Assembly (NCBI GenBank): GCA_963971425.1
Contig: OZ020519.1
Coordinates: 1,752,028-1,816,027 of the forward strand
DNA: 64,000 nucleotides
Direction of reading: 5' to 3'
Source: Bryoerythrophyllum caledonicum
Taxonomy: Eukaryota; Streptophyta; Bryopsida; Pottiales; Pottiaceae
The position numbers were made by a program, and so were the translations under genes. Below are positions 56,520 to 64,000 of the stretch, one piece after another. The notes under the pieces are model-generated. The model was not told the DNA's origin and ran no database searches. It saw only the letters and a program-made list of their open reading frames with translations. Position 1 is the first letter of the stretch. Every line of letters starts with the position of its first letter.

Positions 56520-56790
56520 CTCCTCGGTACCGAGGAGGGCCCTGAGGGCAAACCCAAAAAAAACAAAAAAACAAAAAAAAAACAAAAAAACCAATCGAAG
56601 GGCTCTTCGGTACCGAGGAGGATCATGAGGGCGAAACCAAAAAAAAATTTAAATTTTTTTTTAAAAAATAGCCAAAGGGCTCCTCGGTACCGATGAGTGC
56701 TCTGAGGGCGAAACCAAAAAAAAAAAAAAAAAAAAAAAAACTCCTGAGGGGCTCCTCGGTACCGAGGAGTGCCCTGAGGGCGAAACCAAG
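56520..56790. repeat. GGTACC palindrome array
   Basis: Four copies of CTCCTCGGTACCGAGGAG (18-bp palindrome; copies at 56520, 56603, 56680 and 56752, two with one change) lie 72-83 bp apart. Each is followed by CCTGAGGGC(A/G)AAACC and a poly-A run. Diverged relatives continue to the right near 57003, 57115, 57461 and 57642. Confidence 0.8.
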
Positions 56791-57230
56791 GGAAACCAAA
56801 AAAAGAATACAAAAAAAAAATTAAAAATTAAAAATTATTGCCCATTAAGAAAAATTCTCCTTACGGGGTTATTCAAATTGCCCATTTGGCACTTCAAACT
56901 TCTCCGTATATTTGAATACAAAAATTCTTGCTTTCACTACAATGTTACCTAGTTTTACAATTCTTGCTTCCACTACAATTTGAGTGAGGGGAAAAATGGC
57001 ACCTTGGTATCAAAGTGCCCATTTGGCACCTTAAAACTTTTATGAAATTTTGAACACTAAATTTCTTGCTTCCACTATAACTTTACATAGTTTGAGTGAG
57101 GGGGAAAATGGCATCTCGGTACCGAAGTGCTCATTTGGGACTCCAAAATTTTAGGTAATTTTGAACACTAAAATTCTTGCTTCCACTATAATCTTCATCG
57201 CAGTGGAGCATTAAGCCAACGCAAAGCGAG

Positions 57231-57353
57231 GGTGAATTGCAAACACTTGTATTATGTATAGAGATTCTTGTGCAAGGCAAACCTGGAAGACGACAAGTAA
57301 ATACATGCACCAAGTCTTAGTTTCAATGAAGTACAGCTCCTACTTCGCAATAG
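57231..57353 (+). pseudogene. SWIM-finger remnant of a MULE transposase
   Basis: VNCKHLYYVYR matches VNCKHLYYLYM of the transposase at 11.1-14.8 kb. After a shift of frame come CKANLEDDK, a stop, then IHAPSLSFNEVQLLLRNS, matching the C-terminus of the same protein. It is a short broken remnant in the nested 2.0-kb element. Confidence 0.7.
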
Positions 57354-58504
57354 TAATCTCTAAGTTTTTCTTGTTTTGGTCATAGTAGTTATGGCAAGTT
57401 ATTGCCTCATTTATAGTTTAACTTTGAAAACTACACAAAACTTTGGAGGGCCAAAATGGCTCCTTGGTACCGAGGAACCCTTTTGGGCTTCACAAAAAAC
57501 TTGTGAAGTTCAACGATTTTCACTTGTAGAAATAGTAGAATTTGTTGAGGAATTTTTTTTGAAACATGTTTTACCCGTTGTTGGGAACGGGAAAAAAAAT
57601 CAAATAAATTAAACAAAAAAATAAAATTAAAATGGGCCTAGTAGGCTCTTTGGCACAGAAGAACCTCTTTTGACTTCTTTAAAATCTTGTAGTTCAGTGA
57701 TTCATCTTCACTCTTGAAAGGTATTTTTTTTATGCGGCATGAATTATGAAGCACTGTAAACTAACATAATTTTTGTTTCCCATTAAATTTCATGTAGCTC
57801 ATAGAGAAATTTTTGTAAAACTAGATGAGATTTTGAATGGATGCCCTAAATTTCATTCATCCATAAACTCTGTCCATCCATGAAATATATCATCCAAACT
57901 TATTCATCCATTTAATGATGAGAAATAGCCAACTCCATATTAAAGTTTGGTTAGATTTGTCCCTAAAATTCAACATTTATTTTTATGTGAAGCAATTTCA
58001 TAGCCCATTTGTAAGTGAAAAATCACAGAAGGCATTTGTAAACCACGGTAATAGGTTGCAAAATTTTACTTTTAAAGAAAATTCCAAATATCATTTGTAG
58101 AAAATTTCTATAATTAGAATATTAATGTCCATTTTTATCCTCCCTCCTCAGTGCTCATTGCTCACTGCTCACCGCTCACCGCTCACTGCTCACATCCTAG
58201 TGTCGTTGTGTATTACACAAGTATCACATTGGCATTACATGCATGTCACCTAGAAAAATCTCTCAAAATTTCAAAAAAAATAGATAGTCTTATTTTGAAT
58301 TAAATATGTACAAAGCTAATCAATGTGTAGGATAGTGTATGTGGAGTATAACAATTTACTACTCAGAACAATATCACTAGATATATTAATTAAATTAATG
58401 ACTATTAATGACCATAGTCATGAAAACCAATATTAATTCAACATGAGCTCTACGACGCTACATATGAGCAATCTAAAAACATAGATATTTCTTAGAGCTA
58501 CAAC

Positions 58505-60270
58505 TACATTGCCTTTCTCACACTTGTTTGGCAATGTTGGCAAGCTCTAGAATGCGCATGACTTCGTTGAAGGTGTTGCTTGGAGCATGCATGAATAAGT
58601 CCTCCTTGTAGTCCATCTTACTTAGGTAATGTAAGATGTAATACACATGCTTGCAATACTTCCATTGCCCCTTCTTCCTCAACGTCGCCGATGCCATCTT
58701 TTGGAAATCAAAGCATTAACACGACAGGAGGTCTGTGAAGGTGATACAATATTAGAATTTATCTTTCCCTGTGTCAAGAGCGATAACGCATCAAAATCTT
58801 GAGTATGGTATGGCATAGAAGTTGGTTACGTATCAATTATTCATAAGAGCAGCGCGTGACCACTTGTTGCGGTGCTCAATCAAGTGAACTTTGGTTGTTC
58901 TACAAATCTGGTAGCCGTTCCGGAAGGTGTGGTAAGATTTTGAATTCACTAGAATGGAGAAGTGCAATTGTGTGAGAGGCATGTTCATAAATACTTGAAA
59001 TTGCCTTCGCGGTGAAAGAGTTCTACGTTGTTGCAACTAGAAACTTGCTTCCTCCAATGCTAATACCTCCTGCACTCATAAATTAGTGTTAAGCTTCACA
59101 AGCCATGTCATTGGAAGTGATGGTTAATCCACCACAAACGTTGACCCCTTCACACAATGACCCATTATCATCTACTCAATACCAGAACTCGACAGAAACA
59201 TATTGTGGTGATCTAAAATCCTTCTTCTTACCAACATGACTAAGGTAGAAGCACCCAATTCCGATCAACAATCCAATTTTTGATTAGTAGAGTATGCATG
59301 GAATGGTGCATGAAAATGGTGCATGAAGCAACCCAAAACCGATAACTGAAGACTCTGGTCATTATTGGCATTGGGTCATGAAGTGTGCAATTTTGGGTTG
59401 CTCCACCTCAATTGAGCTCTCATTTGTGGCCTTGCCTCAAAAGTTGAACAAGGCCAATCAGCATTGGGTACCTCCATGAGTTGGTTATCCATGGCATGTC
59501 TTCTCTCTTTTTACTCACTCTCACTTATTGGCATTGGGCAATGGAGGGCACCAAATCTCACCTACTCTACACTTTCATTATGGGCTCGAGTGGTTTTTGG
59601 GCTTCTAAATTCTATATCATTTGCAAAGCTTTGTGATTGAATTTGAAAGAATATTTGTTGAGTTTCATTCCTAATTCCGCACCTTTCTACATAAATGCTT
59701 TTGACATACAACGTCATTTGGGTTCCCAACTGGCTTAAGTGATCGGAATTGGGTGCCTATACCTTACCACGCCCAACTCTCGCGTCGCATTTCTCACCAG
59801 TCCAAGTTTGCAAAGCTTGGCATTTTCATGCCGACTTCTTTGAGAGGCGGGCAATGTGCCACTTTGATGGATCAATGTTTGTTTTCAACATTGATGTTGT
59901 GTGTCGGACTCCAAAGTCATGCCCTCTAAGGGCCTTCTCAATGGGCGCCCAAGTCACTTTTGTGTCGTCTATTGGAATAGAGCCTAACAGCCTCAACAAT
60001 GAGTTTAGGGTCACCAAAACGTTGTGCGGATTGGAATTGGAGTGTATCTTTGTCCAAACTTTTTCCCGACATGCCACCCTTCAACCATGCCCAATACCAA
60101 GTGATCTGCTTCACAGCACAAATGAGGTCGTCCACGGTAGCCGCGTATAAACACAACATTTATGTTTCTGGATTGTTGGAGCCAATGGTTGTGAACTGTT
60201 TTGGCAAGATTGCTAGATGGTATGTTGACTCTCTCGTCAAATGTGAGATCTTGAGAAGACACAACAGTTG
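58505..60270 (-). pseudogene. MULE transposase C-terminal half (remnant)
   Basis: On the minus strand several islands follow the order of the transposase at 11.1-14.8 kb: TVHNHWLQQSRN (HNKWLQMSGN there), LYAATVDDL, WAWLKGGMSGKSLDKDTLQ, KWHIARLSKKS, QRRTLSPRRQFQ (ERLTLSPRRLFN), EHRNKWSRAA (EQRNKWESVA) and the SWIM end KYCKHVYYILHYLSKMDYKE with FMHAPSNTFNEVMRILELAN. Stops and shifts separate them. The catalytic N-terminal half is missing between 60270 and the right end at 60926, so the element was internally deleted. Confidence 0.72.
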
Positions 60271-60926
60271 TCATTCAAATTTTCAGATAACTCTTATAGT
60301 GTCAATTGGAATGTAATACATGGAATTTAAAAAGACTTCATTTGTGACTTGTTTAATATGTCATTGCAGCTAGACCAATAGACCCAACCAAAGATTTAGG
60401 TTTATATGACTATAGAAGCATTGCATGCAAGGAGAAAATAGACAGCTAGATGCCTAACCAGGGAATGCAGATGACAACAACAAATGGAGGTCTACTACAA
60501 GCAAGTGGAAAGAGTGTTCATGACAATAGCAACCTGAATGGCCCTGATATGCCTATGAAAGCTTCTATTTAAGTTGACATAAAAGTCTAGATTTAGTTAA
60601 ATATTCTCATTTCTTGATGTCAAGCAACCTTTACACAAGGAACTATACTCTAAATTGAGCTAGTTTTTTCTTACTCTTTCAAAAGATTTCCAATCAAATA
60701 AGCAACAATCTTTATTTCTGCACTTGGCATAGTCCATATTTAGTTAAATATGACACTTATATTGTTTAATTTGGATTATTTTTACATGTTTTTTCTTTTC
60801 ATATGCCAAACTAGCCTAAATATAATCCATGGCCATATGCATCCCTTTCAAATTTTGAAAAAAATGTTGATAAAAAAATGAGAAATTCAATGCTTGTCGA
60901 TCACCGCTCACCGCTCACAAGATAGC

Positions 60927-62263
60927 ATTCATGTGTTGTAGTTTAAAGAAGTGTATCAAGTGATTGGCTTCACTCATGTGTTTTATTTTCATATAATAAT
61001 GAACCAATTCAATATAGTTTTAAGATTAACTTTATGATATTTTTAAATAAAATGTGCCTATTTAACTACAAGAAGATTTGACAAAGTTTTCCAATTTTAA
61101 AAACCACCTTGTTTCTTTGTGAACTTTTTTGTATCTAAGAAAAATAAGACCCTAAAACAGATTGGCATCTATAGTACAATTCAATTTCTCCATTTCAACA
61201 TTCTTTTTGTATTTTTACCTTACAGTACCAAATCCAATCTCTTCAAAAATATTGTAGAACCAAAAAAAATTATATTTATCAATAATGTTTTGCTTGAATC
61301 ACTTCAGATCAAATCTTAGTAAACTTTCCAAAATATAAAACATAAAATTCAAATTGTATCGAAGGACAAATTTTATTTTTGTCAATTGAATATTCAATGT
61401 TTCAAGGACGACAACCCCGCTATGGACTAAGAAATGTATTCAAGGTAACTAAGAAAATGGTCAAGTCAAAGGTCAATATTGATTCAATATTGATCCAAGG
61501 TTAATGATGTTAAATATATTTCTCACGAAGTCATAACATAGAATTAAATGAATCTTTGTACATTACTTTCACACAAATCCAAATAACTTTTAATTTATCG
61601 TAACAAAAGCACCCCTTCTAAATTCCATCACATCATAACAAAGAACAAAAAAAAAAAGAATATTGTATCCAACATCAAAATCACATAGATATCAAAGTCT
61701 CTCATTCCAATATTAAACCCTTTAGTGCTAAGCATGACAAACGAGAGCTAAGAGATTCTTTGAGCGTGATAGATCATGCAGAACATCATGTACACAACAC
61801 TGCGACACTAATTCACCGAAATCATTGTAGTTTGCTAAAGCCTGCATCAATTCTTGCAGCAATGGTCTCATTAGAATCATCCTAACCTACGCTACGTCTG
61901 TCGTGAAGAATGTTTTGGCACTAGTTTCCTCTATTGACTGCAACGGTGCATTTTCACCCCAAGAGACCACGTTTGGGCCTTTCAGGCACTAGAGGGTTAA
62001 ATCAACATAGACCACCAGCCAAGGGACAGAAATTTAGGGTGAGCTGTGGAGGACTTGTCGAAGTGACTAGCGACAGGACGATAGAGAAGTTGTCTGTCGC
62101 TAGTGTCGCTAGTGTCCGTCTGTCGCTAGTGTTGCAGCTGGTCCTCCACTTTTGTGTCTTGTGAAGGACACGCTCCAGTTCGCGAGCTTTGTCTCCGAAT
62201 ATTGATACTTCTCGCCTCCGGATTGCATTTCTCACTCTGGCTTCCACAACTTATGTACCTAAT
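60927..62263. other. No supported gene
   Basis: AT-rich to 61.7 kb with only short chance frames. A tandem GTCGCTAGTGTC repeat stands near 62094-62130. This is intergenic space upstream of the DEG10-like gene and would hold its promoter. Confidence 0.35.
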
Positions 62264-62311
62264 GAGTTAGGGTTTAGGGTTTAGGGCTAGGGTTTAGGGT
62301 TTAAGGAGCTT
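62264..62311. promoter_or_regulatory. Telo-box cluster upstream of DEG10-like gene
   Basis: Five copies of TTTAGGG-type sequence (GTTTAGGGTTTAGGGC and neighbours) end about 115 bp before the start codon. Telo-boxes (AAACCCTAA) near transcription starts are common in plant genes for translation and organelle functions. Similar stretches in this gene's introns mean it may also be simple repeat drift. Confidence 0.4.
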
Positions 62312-62425
62312 CACCCGAGCGATGAGCTTTCTCTGCGCCTACAATATCCACGAAAGAATCACATAGGCCCGGTCTTCGAGTCCACGATCGCCCGCGATGG
62401 AGTAGGAGGCGATCCTCTGACCACA

Positions 62426-64000
62426 ATGTACAACAAGATGAGAGCAGCGTCGTTGCTGCGAAGCGTGTACGGATCCCGGCGTCTCTTGAGCACCGGTCGC
62501 GTCGCGGCGAGAGGAGAGACAGGTGCGTACGGGAGGAGCGTTGTTCCGGCGTCTTTTCTCTTTCAGGGGAGAGTATTTGTGGTGGAGAGAGGGGGCTTGG
62601 GCGAGGGGCGATGTTTTACGACCAATGTCGCGCACCCGCCGGTGGAGAGGGGGCGCGCGCAGGACCCGTACTTGGCGACGGAGATCGCCTTGGACGCTGT
62701 GGTGAAGATCTTTGCGGTGTCGAGTGGTCCGAATTACTTCTTGCCGTGGCAGAACAAGGCGCAGCGCGAGGCCACTGGATCTGGTGAGGAAACGCGCGCC
62801 TCCCTTTCTTGCTAGGGTTTAGGCGCGTACCTCTCGTTTAATGAGGTTTTTATTGGGGTTTAGGCGCATACTTCTTGTTCAACGAGATGTTCGCTCTGGT
62901 CATGTTTTTTTGGTTAGGGTTTAGGTTGCAGGGCGTACACTTCACGTTTGACGAGGTTTCCGCTCTCGTTATATTTTGTGCACAAGAGAACCGGCACGTC
63001 ACTTCGTCTGTCGATTCGGGTGATTTTTGAATGTAGTTGAGATGTGAGACGACAATGTGGGCGTAGGGTCTTAGGCTAACACTTCACATTTGACAAGATT
63101 TTCCCTCAGTTCACATTTTTTCATAAGAGAACCATGTTGGGGTTTAGTGTTTAGGCGTTTTCTTCACATGTGACAACGGTTCTCACTCTGGTCACATTTT
63201 GCGTCATAAGAAAGCCATTTCAGGGCTAAGGTTTAGGGTTTAGGTTTTATTTAGGGTTCCAGGTTTTACGGTATTGAATTTCGAGCTGGTTTCAGAAGAG
63301 AGGCACGTCTGTTTGTACATCAATTCACCTTGCAAGGTCTGTTTTTGACTTAAGATACGAGATGGCAACCAATGTGGTGCAGGGTTCGTGATCTCCGGGC
63401 GCCGGATCCTAACCAACGCGCATGTGGTGGCCGACCAGACGCACATGATGGTGCGCAAGCACGGGTCGCCCATCAAGTACCACGCCCACATCGATGCCGT
63501 GGGCCACGAGTGCGACCTGGCGCTCCTGCGAGTGCATGACGACGAGTTTTGGGAGGGCATGCTGGAGCTTGAGCTCGGGGATATCCCCTTTCTCCAGGAG
63601 TCCGTAGCCGTTGTTGGCTACCCTCAAGGTGCGGAACTTAGGGTTTAAGGGTTTAGGAGATCGGATCAAGTTGGTGTAAAACCTACTGCTGTGAAACCAA
63701 TCATTCAGTGCTGTTTTTTGTTCTACCATCGAACAGTAAATCAGAGAGCTCATTCAAGTTCTAGGGTTTGGGACCAGGTTTAGGGTTTTAGGGAGCTTAC
63801 TCAAGTTGGTGTTCTGTTGACTGAACCATAAACCCTGCACCTGGGAAACCATCAATTAGGGTTCCCTTGTGTTTTTCAACCAAACAATATGTCAAGTTCA
63901 ACCTCTGAGCTTATTTATGTTCGTGTTTTTTGGCTTTTCCAGGAGGCGACAACATCTCAGTGACGGGAGGCGTTGTCTCAAGAGTAGAGCCCACACGCTA
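62426..64000 (+). CDS. DEG10: DEG10-like mitochondrial serine protease (5' part)
   Basis: Exon 1 (62426-62783) starts [20 protein letters not shown], an Arg/Ser-rich presequence typical of mitochondrial import, and ends with [20 protein letters not shown]. Exon 2 (63383-63628) encodes the first trypsin-fold barrel: [20 protein letters not shown] with the catalytic His, [11 protein letters not shown] with the catalytic Asp, and [19 protein letters not shown]. Exon 3 (from 63943) continues [19 protein letters not shown] and runs off the window; the Ser (GNSGGP), second barrel and PDZ domain lie beyond. Splice sites are canonical GT-AG and phases join without a break. The FLPWQNK and [17 protein letters not shown] features fit plant DEG10 (DEG9 is the nearest alternative). 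The protease would act in organelle protein quality control. The coding sequence is GC-rich; the introns carry TTTAGGG-type repeats. Confidence 0.9.

Larger units (their letters stand above)
56190..58208. mobile_element. 2.0-kb Mutator-like element with exact 10-bp target duplication
   Basis: Ends: CAAGAATGCTAGAATGTGAG and, inverted, CAACGACACTAGGATGTGAG, followed on both sides by tandem CAGTGAGC/GGTGAGC copies. The direct repeat TGTATTACAC flanks it exactly (56180-56189 and 58209-58218). The interior is non-autonomous: a palindrome array, poly-A runs and a broken SWIM remnant. It is nested in the 5.2-kb MULE. Confidence 0.85.
55725..60926. mobile_element. 5.2-kb Mutator-like element (internally deleted)
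   Basis: The left end is GCTATCTTGTGAGCATTGAG and the inverted right end GCTATCTTGTGAGCGGTGAG; both go on with further GTGAGC copies. It contains minus-strand remnants of a MULE/SWIM transposase (58505-60270) and a nested second MULE (56190-58208). No clean target duplication is seen (TTCAAGGAC left, ATTCATGTG right), but both flanks have GTTGTAGTT nearby. It lies about 60 bp after the last recognisable kinase codon and no kinase 3' end exists beyond it. Confidence 0.72.

Overview
ORGANISM. The window is nuclear DNA of a green plant of the streptophyte line. The evidence is GT-AG spliced genes, a plant-type LRR receptor kinase with 72-nt LRR exons, a plant DEG10-type organellar protease at the right edge, TTTAGGG-type telomere-like repeats in introns and 5' flanks, and plant transposon classes (Mutator-like/SWIM, CACTA, a tRNA-derived SINE). 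I cannot name the species. The density of decayed transposons and the carriage of bacterial-type domains (ParB, N4/N6 DNA methylase, peptidase M6) would suit a bryophyte, lycophyte, fern or charophyte alga better than a typical angiosperm, but that is inference. LAYOUT. 0-20 kb: a 12.8-kb Mutator-like element (2551-15345) with matching terminal inverted repeats. It carries two divergently transcribed genes. On the right is a MULE transposase with a SWIM zinc finger (11.1-14.8 kb, +). On the left is a ~12-exon gene (8.3-2.9 kb, -) whose product would join an N-terminal ParB/sulfiredoxin-like domain to a C-terminal beta-class (permuted) DNA N4/N6 methyltransferase. The element sits inside a second copy of the same methyltransferase gene, split into 0.7-2.55 kb and 15.35-16.2 kb (+). 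Both copies and the transposase contain stop codons. 17.5-20.3 kb: a TTAA-flanked element with a tRNA-derived SINE inside it, then mostly non-coding sequence. 21.4-23.9 kb: an unrecognised multi-exon minus-strand gene. 24-29.4 kb: a decayed gag-like or plant-specific ORF and a 1.3-kb minisatellite. 29.4-36.3 kb: sequence fragments with a CACTA MITE, short tandem repeats, a second TTAA element and an AT-rich inverted region. 36.5-48.3 kb: one array of a 93-bp satellite, split by a 6.3-kb TIR element (36952-43263, 4-bp target duplication) and by a TTAA element (44439-45362). The 6.3-kb element holds a Pack-MULE-like element (38409-39917) with a captured peptidase M6 fragment, and another TTAA element. 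49.9-52.7 kb: a decayed gene carrying a copy of a ~620-bp repeat that also forms an apparent intron in the methyltransferase gene at 4.6-5.2 kb. 52.7-55.7 kb: an LRR receptor-like kinase fragment with a 1-bp frameshift, cut off at its 3' end close to a 5.2-kb MULE (55725-60926). That MULE has a 2.0-kb MULE nested in it with an exact 10-bp target duplication. 62.4-64 kb: the one clearly healthy gene, the 5' part of a DEG10-like serine protease. HOW IT WORKS TOGETHER. Apart from DEG10 this is a transposon graveyard with insertions nested inside insertions. The outstanding observation is a Mutator-like transposon family that appears to have carried its own ParB-DNA methyltransferase gene. A transposon-borne modification enzyme could act on element ends or on silencing marks, but no function can be shown from this sequence alone.
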